Shown here: positions 35,220-43,518 of the stretch, piece after piece
Numbering within the stretch: position 1 is the first letter of the stretch
How the letters are laid out: each line of letters opens with the position of its first letter
Translations under genes and position numbers: made by a program
The notes under the pieces: generated by a model
Databases searched by the model: none
What the model was told of the DNA's origin: nothing
The model's input: the letters and a program-made list of their open reading frames with translations, nothing else
Source: Fen-1362 sp964597035
Lineage (GTDB): Bacteria > Planctomycetota > Phycisphaerae > Sedimentisphaerales > Anaerobacaceae
NCBI GenBank assembly: GCA_964597035.1
Contig: CAZQWM010000002.1
Span: forward strand, 1 to 64,000
DNA length: 64,000 nucleotides
Direction: 5' to 3'

Positions 35220-35654
35220 AAAAATCTCCCTAAAAAGCATTAGTTAGCACGCCACGGGGGCTAAAATACCAAATTTTGGGTCGTCTGGCAAAAGATTTCA
35301 ATTTTTTAATGCCCGACCCCAGCAGGCATCTGCGACAGCACCCCGGCCCCCAAATGGACCTATAAACAGTAGCCGCGGACAGGCTAATCTGAAATCCAAA
35401 GAACCGACGAAATATTTTTAGAAAAAAGGGCTTGAAGTACAAGGGATATTTTATAAAACTTCTAAAGTCTATGTCTTTTTCAGACAAAGGGGCTTGCGTT
35501 TCACAGCCGGCAATGGATAATACTGTTGAGAGGTAGTTTTGACTTTACACACTTCAACGTCCACACCCCATGGACGAGAAACAGTTGACGTGCGTGTGGG
35601 CACGCTGGAGAGTAACACAGGGTTTCAAACAAGTTTTATTTTAAGGAGGTTCAA
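35220..35654. other. Divergent intergenic region, STAS and Rrf2 genes
   Basis: These 435 bases must hold both divergent promoters. A CGTCCA...TGGACG hairpin (35558-35563, 35571-35576) lies about 80 bases before the Rrf2 gene and could be an operator. TTGCGT followed 16 bases on by GATAAT is a weak promoter candidate near 35492-35520. A short Cys/Arg-rich frame on the minus strand at 35230-35487 has no ribosome site or likeness and is left out. Confidence 0.3.
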
Positions 35655-36050
35655 ATGAAAATCAGCAGATCAACGGGTTATGGGTTGCTGGCGGCCGGTT
35701 ACATCGCCAAGAATCAGAAGAATGGGATAGTGCTGTCACAAACCATCAGCAAGGAGTACAACATACCCCTGGAATACCTGCTGAAAATCCTGCAGCAACT
35801 GGTCAGGGCCAATATTCTCCGCAGCAAGAGGGGCCCTCGCGGGGGATTTTTGCTGGCAAAACCGACGAGCAAAATAACGATGCTCGAAATTGTCGAAGCG
35901 GTGGACGGTCCGCTCGTAAGTCAGCTCAACCTTGAAGAGCACGCGAAAAAAGAGCGATTCAGCATAAAGGCAGAGAAGGCATACGCACAGGGTCTCAACG
36001 CGGCGAGAGCGGCTTACAAGAAGGTGACACTGTCGGGCTTGCTGAGTTAA
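35655..36050 (+). CDS. Rrf2 family transcription regulator
   Basis: A 131-residue DNA-binding protein. The winged-helix N-terminus has STGYGLLAAGYIA, a helix SQTISKEYNIPLEYLLKIL and the wing RGPRGGFLLAKP typical of Rrf2 proteins such as IscR and NsrR. The three cysteines that hold the Fe-S cluster in IscR/NsrR are absent, since the chain has no Cys, so it is not a cluster sensor of that type. AAGGAGG lies at ideal distance before the ATG. A terminator follows. It may regulate itself or a neighbour. Confidence 0.9.
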   Translation: MKISRSTGYGLLAAGYIAKNQKNGIVLSQTISKEYNIPLEYLLKILQQLVRANILRSKRGPRGGFLLAKPTSKITMLEIVEAVDGPLVSQLNLEEHAKKERFSIKAEKAYAQGLNAARAAYKKVTLSGLLS

Positions 36051-36080
36051 GGCGGATTTGGACAAATGGAACAGGACCAG

Positions 36081-36136
36081 CCGCAGAGGTCACCTTCTAT
36101 CCAAAGGCGGGCGACCTCTGCGGTCTGGTTGTTTTT
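36081..36136 (+). terminator. Probable terminator after the Rrf2 gene
   Basis: CCGCAGAGGTC (36081-36091) pairs perfectly with GACCTCTGCGG (36113-36123) over a 21-base loop, followed by a T-rich stretch (GGTTGTTTTTG). It ends about 20 bases before the MazG-like start, so that gene must be read through or have its own promoter. Confidence 0.65.
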
Positions 36137-36156
36137 GTATACACAGGCACACGGAA

Positions 36157-36426
36157 ATGCATATCAGTGACTTCCAGAAGCTAATCAGCGAAAAGTATGA
36201 GAAACGGGACCGCGAAAGAGGCGTTGAGAAGACCTTTTTGTGGTTCGTAGAGGAGGTTGGAGAATTAGCAACCGCGCTGGCAAACGACGATCCCGACAAC
36301 AGGCAGGAGGAGTTCGCGGATGTCTTTGCCTGGCTGTGCACCCTGGCGAATATCAGCGACGTGGATTTGGAACAGGCCTGCAGGAAATACACCAGCGGCG
36401 AGTTAAAGGGCTTCAAGCCGAAGTAG
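36157..36426 (+). CDS. MazG-like nucleotide pyrophosphohydrolase
   Basis: An 89-residue all-alpha NTP-PPase. The metal-binding pattern EEVGE (about 30-34), followed by EEFADVFAWL (about 50-59), is the MazG core with E-x-x-E and E-x-x-D. Such enzymes hydrolyse NTPs or dNTPs, often non-canonical ones, to monophosphates. Start: the ATG at 36157 gives a normal-length small MazG; a longer frame from 36058 would overlap the terminator hairpin and add 33 unrelated residues. The gene is convergent with the transporter gene, 34 bases away. Confidence 0.85.
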   Translation: MHISDFQKLISEKYEKRDRERGVEKTFLWFVEEVGELATALANDDPDNRQEEFADVFAWLCTLANISDVDLEQACRKYTSGELKGFKPK

Positions 36427-36460
36427 AGGCCCTGTCCAATTGGGCATTTTGCGTAATCAA

Positions 36461-37972
36461 TTACTCGTGTACGGGTTCTTCGGGGGTGATTTTCCAGGCG
36501 CACATCGAGATTAGCACGGCGAAAAATAACGTCGCAAGCAGCCAGTCTCTACCTAACAAAACAAGCGAGAGGACGGGGTAATCACCATAAGGGGCGGCGA
36601 ACTCCCTGATTAGAGAATTGACCAGCAGCACGACAAGAACAGCGGGGATGACCACCTTTATCGCATAGTCCCACCAGAAAGAAATCTTGGTCGTGGAGGC
36701 ATGGTCGATGTGGTCGCGGAGCTTCTTTGACTTATATACCCAGCCGACAATGATACATTCGAACAGACCCGCGAGGACAAGGCCATACTGATTAACGAAA
36801 TGGTCGACGATATCAATCCAGAAAAGCCCACCCTGAGTGGTGAAGATGATACTTCCGGCAAATCCGGCGGTACAGAGAACACTGACAACGGCACCGCGTG
36901 AATAATGGAACTTGTCAACAACACCGGCGGTAAATGCCTCGATGATTGAGATTGCCGAAGAAAGGCCGGCGATTACCAGGCTGGCAAAAAACAGCATGCC
37001 AAAAATTCTTGCCAAAGAAGGCAGCAGACTGATTGCCTTGGGAAAAGCGACAAAGGCAAGGCCGATTTCCTTGGTTACAACCTGGTCGATTGGTCGGCCG
37101 GTTTTCAGGGCCATATAGCCGAGAACTGCAAAGACGCCGAGACCAACAAATACAGAAAAAATGCAGTTGGTCAGACTGATTGCGATGGAGTCACGGACTA
37201 TTTCGCTTTTTCGAGGCAGGTACGAGGCGTAAGCAATCATAATTCCAAAGCCGATGCTCAGTGTAAAAAATATCTGCGAGAAGGCATCAATCCAAACGCC
37301 GACTTCCGCGAGGCGATTGAAATTGGGGCGCAGGTAAACGGCCAGGCCGTCTTTTGCACCAGGCAGACGTACGCTCCAGAAGACGATAATTCCCACCAAA
37401 ACGAACAACAGGGGCATAAAGAATTTGTTGGCTCTTTCGAGGCCTTTCTGGACGCCGAGAAAGACGATGAACCAGCTTAAGAACCAGACCGCTGCCAGGC
37501 CGAAGAGTATCGGCGTCCTGATATCCCCTACGTCAAAGGGGGAGTCGGTTCTCATAAGGAACTTTGAGAAGAAAAAGGCATTGGGATCGTCGCCCCAGGA
37601 AAGATTGAATGAATAAAAGAAGTAATTGAGACACCAGGATATAACCACGGAATAGTAGAGCATAATGCCGAACATAACGAACAATAACTGCCACCAGCCG
37701 ACCCATTCCCATCGTCTGCTTATTGTGGCATACGAGGCGGGGGCGGAACCTCTCATTCGATGGCCCAGGCCAATCTCGAGAATCATCAGAGGAATACCCA
37801 CGACGGCAAGGGCAACAAAGTATGGAATCAGAAATGCGCCGCCTCCGTTTTTGTAGCACAGATAGGGAAAACGCCATATATTGCCGAGACCGATAGCCGA
37901 GCCGACGGCGGCGAGAAGAAAACCAAGATGCGTTTTCCACTGCGGGCGGTGATGAGCCAATTGCTCTGCCAT
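36461..37972 (-). CDS. Sodium-dependent transporter, NSS/SNF family
   Basis: A 503-residue inner-membrane symporter with about 12 helices. The signature AVGSAIGLGNIWRFPYL in the first helix is the sodium and substrate site of the LeuT/NSS family. The unwound helix 6 region reads FSQIFFTLSIGFGIM. It probably imports an amino acid or similar amine using the sodium gradient. Start 37972 is chosen because AAAGGA lies six bases upstream; an in-frame start 15 bases upstream is weaker. The 3' end is convergent with the MazG-like gene. Confidence 0.92.
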   Translation of the reverse strand: MAEQLAHHRPQWKTHLGFLLAAVGSAIGLGNIWRFPYLCYKNGGGAFLIPYFVALAVVGIPLMILEIGLGHRMRGSAPASYATISRRWEWVGWWQLLFVMFGIMLYYSVVISWCLNYFFYSFNLSWGDDPNAFFFSKFLMRTDSPFDVGDIRTPILFGLAAVWFLSWFIVFLGVQKGLERANKFFMPLLFVLVGIIVFWSVRLPGAKDGLAVYLRPNFNRLAEVGVWIDAFSQIFFTLSIGFGIMIAYASYLPRKSEIVRDSIAISLTNCIFSVFVGLGVFAVLGYMALKTGRPIDQVVTKEIGLAFVAFPKAISLLPSLARIFGMLFFASLVIAGLSSAISIIEAFTAGVVDKFHYSRGAVVSVLCTAGFAGSIIFTTQGGLFWIDIVDHFVNQYGLVLAGLFECIIVGWVYKSKKLRDHIDHASTTKISFWWDYAIKVVIPAVLVVLLVNSLIREFAAPYGDYPVLSLVLLGRDWLLATLFFAVLISMCAWKITPEEPVHE

Positions 37973-38096
37973 TTTAATTCCTTTCAAATTGACAGATAAA
38001 TGTTAGCTAATTGATTTGGAAAAAGCATTTGCTTCGCGGCTGAAGTGTAATTTATCTCTGGCCGAGTCATCCATAACGGGCCGAATAATTTTTAAC

Positions 38097-38879
38097 TTAT
38101 CTTTCTATTCCGAGCAAAGCGAGTGTATCACGTTCGATAATGCCCTGTATATTGCCTCGCGGCACTGCTGGCAACTTGGCCTCAGCGAGCATTTTATTGA
38201 ACCCGAGAAGCGTCTCCATGCATTGCTGGGCACGCGCTACGGGAAAGGCGCTGCCAAACAGCAGCTTGTCCATTACGCCCTGCTCGTGTGCGGCGACAAC
38301 TAAGTTATACACCTGCCATGAGTTGCCGGGCTTTATCGACAGGTCCGCGTAGATGTTTTCGTGCTTCGCCAGAAGGCAAATGGTCTGCTCTCCGAACGGC
38401 AGGCCCATATTTCCAATAACCATTTTCAGGCCCGGAAAGCTGCGAGCCACCTCGTCTAAAAGATATGGCTGGGCGTATTCGAGCACTGCACCCGGCGCGT
38501 ATGCAACATTATGAAAAAATACCGGCACAGTCAGTTGCTGGGCGGAGTCGTAAAGCTGCATCGCCCTGCTGTCGGCGGGATGAAAACCACGCTCGGAACA
38601 GTACAAGACGATGCCTTTCAAGCCCATTTTCACGGTGACCGCCTTCAGGGTTTTTATGGTCACAGCACCTGCCAGCGGGTCGACCACGGCAAAACCCACC
38701 ATTTTCTGCGGGTATTTGGTGACGTATTCGCTTAACCGTACATTGACCTTCTCAACCGAGTCCTGCGCAGAAGCCAGCACGATGCACTTATCAACAACCT
38801 CAGCGGCCTCGAGATGCTCTGAGACTTCGAGGTTTTCCATACCGATGCAGCTTATATGCGTGTGGCAGTCAACTACCAT
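38097..38879 (-). CDS. Amidohydrolase-2-like TIM-barrel protein lacking two metal ligands
   Basis: A 260-residue protein of the Amidohydrolase_2 (TIM-barrel) family. It keeps the first-strand HxH (His6, His8) and a later His123 (FFHNVAY). Two positions usually conserved differ: the GHMG-type His is Asn157 (IGNMG), and the GSDxP Asp is Ala211 (FGSAFP). Both normally hold or activate the metal/water. The fold seems intact, since DEVARSFPGLKMVIG and LFGS match the family. It may be a non-catalytic or altered enzyme. No start problem; GAAGGG lies upstream. Its neighbours are the NSS transporter and the zf-TFIIB cluster. Confidence 0.8.
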   Translation of the reverse strand: MVVDCHTHISCIGMENLEVSEHLEAAEVVDKCIVLASAQDSVEKVNVRLSEYVTKYPQKMVGFAVVDPLAGAVTIKTLKAVTVKMGLKGIVLYCSERGFHPADSRAMQLYDSAQQLTVPVFFHNVAYAPGAVLEYAQPYLLDEVARSFPGLKMVIGNMGLPFGEQTICLLAKHENIYADLSIKPGNSWQVYNLVVAAHEQGVMDKLLFGSAFPVARAQQCMETLLGFNKMLAEAKLPAVPRGNIQGIIERDTLALLGIER

Positions 38880-39042
38880 AGCCGAAACCCTTCAAGTGAC
38901 AGGTCAATATGACTATACGCTACCGGCTGTCGGAAAAACCGTCAAGAGCAAATATTCCGCCGAAGACGGCAGCGGAGCCGCTTGACCATCAGGGTTGAAG
39001 ACGATAAGATTTGGTAGTCCGGCTTTAGAGGAAGGCAGTATT

Positions 39043-39438
39043 ATGGATTGTCCGGTCTGTAAGAATGCAATGATAGCTCTGGAACTATCGGAGGTGGAGA
39101 TTGACTACTGCACCAAGTGTAACGGGGTATGGCTCGACGCAGGGGAACTCGAAATACTTTTCGGCAACGCACAAAGAGCAAGCCGGCTGATAAGCTCGTT
39201 CAACAAGGTGCCAGAAACAGGCGAGCAGCAGAGAAAGTGCCCGATATGCGACAAGAAGATGGAGAAGGTCGCCGTAGGCGAGGAGAGGCCAATGCTGCTT
39301 ATAGACAGGTGCATCAAGGGAGATGGGCTGTGGTTCGACAGGGGAGAACTGGGTGATATTATCGACAGGGCCAGGCTCGATGAGGACAACAAGATAAAGC
39401 AACTGCTGGCGGATATGTTCGGCGAGCAAGGTAAATAA
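39043..39438 (+). CDS. zf-TFIIB-domain zinc-knuckle protein
   Basis: A 131-residue protein with two zf-TFIIB-like knuckles. The first has Cys3, Cys6, Cys23 and Cys26 with the signature CNGVWLDAGE. The second has Cys66, Cys69 and Cys90, but Gly93 replaces the fourth Cys (DRCIKGDGLWFDRGEL), so zinc binding there is probably lost or altered. ATG 39043 follows GAGGAAGG; an in-frame TTG at 38995 is less likely. It begins a plus-strand cluster with LemA and an M48 protease (36 bases to LemA). Its exact function is unknown, as for the family. Confidence 0.85.
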   Translation: MDCPVCKNAMIALELSEVEIDYCTKCNGVWLDAGELEILFGNAQRASRLISSFNKVPETGEQQRKCPICDKKMEKVAVGEERPMLLIDRCIKGDGLWFDRGELGDIIDRARLDEDNKIKQLLADMFGEQGK

Positions 39439-39474
39439 AGAATAATAAACCTTCAATATTTAAGGAGAAAACTT

Positions 39475-40041
39475 ATGGGTGCAGCTATTACCGTTGTTGT
39501 AGTTATCATCGTGGTCCTGTTTTTGCTGATTCTTTTTATCATCGGCGTTTACAACGCGCTGGTTCGGCTGCGCAATCAGGTTAATAACGCGTGGTCGCAG
39601 ATTGACGTGCAGTTAAAACGGCGGCACGACCTGATTCCGAACCTTGTCGAGACAGCAAAGGGTTATATGAAGCACGAGCGGGGAACGTTTGAGGCAGTAA
39701 CAGAGGCGCGTGCCAAGGCAATGGGTGCTCACTCAGTCGCTGAGGCGGCAAAAGCGGAAGGGGCTCTTGGCGAGGCGCTGAGCAAGTTTCTGCTCGTGGT
39801 CGAAAACTACCCGGAACTTAAGGCAAACCAGAACTTCCTAGCCGTGCAGGAGGAACTGTCGAGCACGGAGAACAAGATTGCCTTTTCAAGACAGGCGTAT
39901 AACGACCAAGTGCTGTTTTTCAACAACAAGATTCAGATGTTCCCGTCGAATATCGTGGCGGGGATGTTCAGCTTCGGCAAGCGGGAGTTCTTCGAGATTT
40001 CAGAAGCAGGCGAACGTGAAGTGCCGAAGGTCAGTTTTTAG
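39475..40041 (+). CDS. LemA family membrane-anchored protein
   Basis: A 188-residue protein with an N-terminal membrane helix (about 4-27) and a helical body beginning YNALVRLRNQVNNAWSQIDV, RRHDLIPNLVETAKGY, as in LemA. Such proteins are coded beside M48/HtpX proteases across bacteria. AAGGAG lies just before the ATG. It is followed after 56 bases, with a repeat in between, by the M48 gene. A scaffold or regulatory role for the protease is inferred. Confidence 0.95.
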   Translation: MGAAITVVVVIIVVLFLLILFIIGVYNALVRLRNQVNNAWSQIDVQLKRRHDLIPNLVETAKGYMKHERGTFEAVTEARAKAMGAHSVAEAAKAEGALGEALSKFLLVVENYPELKANQNFLAVQEELSSTENKIAFSRQAYNDQVLFFNNKIQMFPSNIVAGMFSFGKREFFEISEAGEREVPKVSF

Positions 40042-40049
40042 TTCTAACA

Positions 40050-40080
40050 ACCCCCGAATAAATTAGGGGGCTAAACATTG
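40050..40080. repeat. Dispersed hairpin repeat, copy 2
   Basis: CCCCCGAATAAATTAGGGGG followed by CTAAACATTG. It matches copy 1 at 29811-29841 at about 27 of 31 bases. Here it lies between the LemA and M48 genes. Confidence 0.7.
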
Positions 40081-40097
40081 AACAAGAACGCGAAGCG

Positions 40098-41348
40098 ATG
40101 TGGGAACTAATCAGGGTCAATAAGAGAAACTCGGTGCTGTTGATGGCAACGATGGCCTGTTGTCTGGTTGCGCTGGGGATAGTAATCGGGATGGCGATTG
40201 CCGGGCCGGATGGTGTGATTTTGGGGCTGATTATCGCCGTAACGTTATGGCTGGTGCTTACAGTGGCCAGTTTTGCCGCAGGTGATGAGATTTTTCTCAA
40301 GGCAAGCAACGCCAGGCGGGTAACGCACGATGTGCATCCACAGCTTTTCAATGTGGTCGAGGAAATGTCAATCGCGGCCGGCGTGCCGATGCCGAAGGTA
40401 TATATCATTAATGACCCGGCACCGAACGCGTTCGCAACCGGTCGAAGCCCCGAAACCGCATCGATAGCTGTGACGGCAGGCCTGCTGGCCAAGCTCAACC
40501 GCGACGAGATGCAAGGTGTAGTGGCGCACGAGATGAGCCACATACTGCATCGAGATATTCTTTTTGTAACGCTGGCGGGTGTTATGCTGGGAACGGTAGC
40601 ACTTCTATCACAGCTTTTTTTGCGGAGTATGTTCTACAGCTCAATGCGAGGTTCCCGGAGGAGGTATTCATCAGGGGGAAAGGGTGGAGGAGGTGCAGCG
40701 GCATTGATAATAGTGGTCGCCATATTGGCGGCGATTTTAGCACCGATTATGACGCAGTTGCTTTATTTTGCGTTGTCGAGGAAGCGTGAATACTTAGCCG
40801 ACGCGGGTGCGGCTCGACTGACTCGCTACCCGGAAGGTCTTGCCAGGGCACTTGAAAAGATTGCGGGCGACCGCTCGCCCCAGCTTGCAACGGCCAATCA
40901 GGTAAACGCGCCTATGTTCATCGTCAACCCATTCAAAAGAAAAGGACAGCTTAAACTCTCGGACCTTACGAGCACTCATCCGCCGATATCAGAACGGATA
41001 AGGATTCTCAGGGGTATGTCACACGGAGCTTCGCTGAAGGATTATTCCGATGCCTACGTAAACATCACCAAAAGCAAGACGATTCTGCCTGCATCGGCAC
41101 TTACGAAAGAAAACCTTGCGCTTCGAGAGGCGAGCGCGAAAGTGAAAGACAAGCGGCTTGAGAAACAACTCAGGCAGGTCGGCGATATTATGAGGAAAGT
41201 AAACGGATTTGTCTTTTTAACATGCCTTTGCGGTCTGACGCTGAAGATTCCGCCGAACTATAAGGGCAAAACGGTTATGTGTCCGCGGTGCAAGCGAGTC
41301 CACGAACTTAAGCAAAACGCTGAAAAGCGAGGAACGACTAAGACCTGA
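40098..41348 (+). CDS. M48 family zinc metalloprotease (HtpX-like) with zinc-ribbon tail
   Basis: A 416-residue inner-membrane protease. Two N-terminal helices (about 12-33 and 40-60) precede the catalytic HEMSH motif (His144, Glu145, His148). A second hydrophobic pair follows after a Gly-rich loop, then REYLADAGAARLT with the third zinc ligand. It differs from HtpX of E. coli by a C-terminal extension (about 376-407) with two Cys pairs, CLC and CPRC, that looks like a zinc ribbon. It should degrade misfolded membrane or envelope proteins. It is coupled to LemA. A terminator hairpin follows. Confidence 0.92.
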   Translation: MWELIRVNKRNSVLLMATMACCLVALGIVIGMAIAGPDGVILGLIIAVTLWLVLTVASFAAGDEIFLKASNARRVTHDVHPQLFNVVEEMSIAAGVPMPKVYIINDPAPNAFATGRSPETASIAVTAGLLAKLNRDEMQGVVAHEMSHILHRDILFVTLAGVMLGTVALLSQLFLRSMFYSSMRGSRRRYSSGGKGGGGAAALIIVVAILAAILAPIMTQLLYFALSRKREYLADAGAARLTRYPEGLARALEKIAGDRSPQLATANQVNAPMFIVNPFKRKGQLKLSDLTSTHPPISERIRILRGMSHGASLKDYSDAYVNITKSKTILPASALTKENLALREASAKVKDKRLEKQLRQVGDIMRKVNGFVFLTCLCGLTLKIPPNYKGKTVMCPRCKRVHELKQNAEKRGTTKT

Positions 41349-41716
41349 AAAAATATCAGATTGACGGATAATAGAAATAATAACGGGCTGCCTTTAGCTA
41401 ATAGGAGGTTTGGTAAAAGGCAGCCCCAACCTTTTTAACGGCACAATCCGATTTTTCCCCCAGCCGTCTATAAATTATACGTTTACTGCACCGGGTTTGT
41501 TTGTGTTTGAGAGCAAAATCACTCTCGGTTATCCGGTATAGGTGATTATACACGATTGGCGGGCGGCGTGAGGGTAATATAAGGCATTTGGCATCTTAAA
41601 ATCAGGGTTGCCCTTAGCGAACCAGATATAATACGGCCGCCAGGATGTTCGTCCGGGAGAAAAACATCCGGCCGGAATATGAATATCCTAAAACCGGGTA
41701 GAGATTCGAATGTCAG
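41349..41716. other. Gap with two hairpins
   Basis: The 368 bases between the M48 gene and the metallo-beta-lactamase gene end hold a terminator (41385-41436) and a second hairpin (41634-41674) made from CGGCC/GGCCG and GGATGTT/AACATCC arms with a 4-base bulge. The second has no U run and may end the minus-strand gene. No gene is seen. Confidence 0.45.
41385..41436 (+). terminator. Terminator after the M48 gene
   Basis: GGGCTGCCTTT (41385-41395) pairs perfectly with AAAGGCAGCCC (41416-41426) across a 20-base loop, followed by CTTTTTAA. It ends the zf-TFIIB, LemA and M48 transcript. Confidence 0.75.
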
Positions 41717-42457
41717 TCACAGTTCAAGCACCTGGCCCAGTTCGAGGACTTTGACTGGACAGGCGGCTTTTTTGGCGAAGTCATCGGCATCGGATTTACT
41801 ACCTACGATATCGCCCCAGTGATAAGGGACGGCTTGTTTTGGGTTGAATATCTTTGTCGCCTCGGCGGCTTCTGTGGAATTCATAGTGTACGTGCCGCCA
41901 ACCGGCAGCAGGGCCAGGTCTATATCCTTAAGGGCCTTCATTTCATCAATCAGGTCCGTATCACCAGCGTAATAGATTCGCTTTCCGGAGATTTCGACAA
42001 TGAAGCCCAGCCAGCCGTTTGATTTCTGATGAAACTGCTTCGCGGGATTATAGGCGGCTACGCCGGTCAATTTGATGCCGCATACATCAATTGTCTCGCC
42101 GGGCTTGAGGATGTCGCCTTTTCCGGCTTTGCTTACGACATCTGGCGAGGCAATCAGTTTTGTCTGCGGCGTCGAGACCTTATCGATATCATCCGCCGAG
42201 TAATGGTCATAGTGACCGTGGCTGACGAGCACAAGCGTTGCATCGTGCGGAGTTGATTTTAACTTCCAGGGGTCAATATAAACGACCGTATTGGCGTCAG
42301 ATATTCTGAAGCTGGCGTGGCCAAGCCACTGCAATTTTACAGCCATCGTTTCCTCCTTTCTATTCGTGTCGGCCGGGGTCTGGGCCTCGACCCGACACAA
42401 CCCAAAAAAGATAAGAACCAAAAGTCCATTTACCAGGGTTAACTTGGCGGAGGTCAT
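41717..42457 (-). CDS. Metallo-beta-lactamase-fold hydrolase, with export signal and a second internal start
   Basis: A 246-residue protein from ATG 42457 (AAGGAG six bases upstream), with a signal peptide (about 1-25, ending RVEA). The core begins LQWLGHASF, holds VSHGHYDHYS (HxHxDH) and YYAGDTD with the metal Asp, and ends LPVGGTYTMNS...PYHWGD, the UPF0173/UlaG-like lactonase type. A second ATG at 42346 is preceded at 5 bases by a perfect AAGGAGG and would give a 209-residue cytoplasmic form with the full domain. Which form, or both, is made cannot be told. Substrate unknown. Confidence 0.88.
   Translation of the reverse strand: MTSAKLTLVNGLLVLIFFGLCRVEAQTPADTNRKEETMAVKLQWLGHASFRISDANTVVYIDPWKLKSTPHDATLVLVSHGHYDHYSADDIDKVSTPQTKLIASPDVVSKAGKGDILKPGETIDVCGIKLTGVAAYNPAKQFHQKSNGWLGFIVEISGKRIYYAGDTDLIDEMKALKDIDLALLPVGGTYTMNSTEAAEATKIFNPKQAVPYHWGDIVGSKSDADDFAKKAACPVKVLELGQVLEL
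42352..42358 (-). promoter_or_regulatory. Strong internal ribosome site in the metallo-beta-lactamase gene
   Basis: AAGGAGG at ideal spacing before an in-frame ATG (42344-42346), inside the coding region. It favours a shorter, cytosolic product in addition to, or instead of, the exported form. Confidence 0.6.
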
Positions 42458-42695
42458 GCCATTCTCCTTAAAAAACGCTTTCCCTACGAGGGGTATTAAA
42501 GCATAAATCAAGACTATCGAAAAGAACCGGCTGCGTCAAATGCAATTGTGCGCCAGCGGCGGGTTGTGCCAGTTGGGGGCGTAAGGGCAGCAAATGGCTT
42601 GCAATCCGGGGACAAATTCAGTATGATAACAGTATCGGGCCGGTTTGCCGGCAACCGACGAGTTTTAGGGGCGAGGTAAGACTTATCCTGACAAA

Positions 42696-43490
42696 ATGAA
42701 CGAAGAATACGACGTATTAAGTTACCACCAACGAAATCCGAGGATTCATATCCTGACACTGGATAAGGCCCTGGCGGAAGATGTCTACGAACGGATATAC
42801 AGCGACAGCAGGATGAAATTCTATGACTTGGAGGTGCCGAAAGAGACGAAGTGGCAGCAGCGCGTCGAGGAAATCGACGGAATGGCGGGCGAGACAACTT
42901 CAGCCCGGCTTTTGATAATGGACGTGCGCAAGGCCACTTTGCCAAAGCTACAGCAGGCATACAACAAAATTATCGGGTACAACCGCAAGGACCTCAACAG
43001 GTTCTGCTTTACGATTCTGATTGGCGACGGTCCCCTGAACCTGTTCGCACCGGGAAAGTCGATAGACGTTTTTGTGCCTCATCTCGCGAGCCATCGGGTG
43101 GACTATAACGCGGCGGTGTATTTCTATGACCCGTTCATCCATTATGAGCCGGAAGAAATTGACTCCTTTATGGATGACGATTTTGTGCTGCCGACAAAGC
43201 TTCCACAACGCCTGGAATCATATTTCCCCGAGGAGGGTGTGACGGTGGATTCGGTGAGGCGTTACTTCCGTGCAGCCGGGCAAAACGAGACAGTCAAGAA
43301 ACAACGGGTTAAGATATTAGCTGCGTTATATATTAAGAGAATCTCAGAGCAATTTCCCGGCCAGGAGGACCGATTGCGCGGGCTTTTATCCAAAAACGGG
43401 CTGCAATTAGCCAGCGAGAAGTTAAATATGTATCCGGTATTTTTCGAGGACTGGGTGCACGATTTGATGCAAAGGGCGTCTCGCGGATAA
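42696..43490 (+). CDS. Protein of unknown function
   Basis: A 264-residue soluble protein without signal peptide or membrane helix. Residues about 15-130 have a strand/helix pattern (ARLLIMDVRKA, RFCFTILIGDG) that could be Rossmann-like or receiver-like; residues about 165-264 are mostly helical with a Leu-rich end. An acidic DSFMDDDF stretch lies between. No family motif is recognised. It is convergent with the secreted unknown at 43519-44142. No ribosome site is clear before the ATG. Confidence 0.65.
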   Translation: MNEEYDVLSYHQRNPRIHILTLDKALAEDVYERIYSDSRMKFYDLEVPKETKWQQRVEEIDGMAGETTSARLLIMDVRKATLPKLQQAYNKIIGYNRKDLNRFCFTILIGDGPLNLFAPGKSIDVFVPHLASHRVDYNAAVYFYDPFIHYEPEEIDSFMDDDFVLPTKLPQRLESYFPEEGVTVDSVRRYFRAAGQNETVKKQRVKILAALYIKRISEQFPGQEDRLRGLLSKNGLQLASEKLNMYPVFFEDWVHDLMQRASRG

Positions 43491-43518
43491 AAATTAAGCT
43501 GCGGAACTAAACAGCGAA

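Noticed and set aside
35230..35487. Short Cys/Arg-rich minus-strand frame
   Set aside because: No ribosome site or likeness, lies in the divergent promoter region.
42514..42960. Minus-strand frame overlapping the 42696-43490 gene
   Set aside because: Proline/Arg-rich shadow with no start signal.
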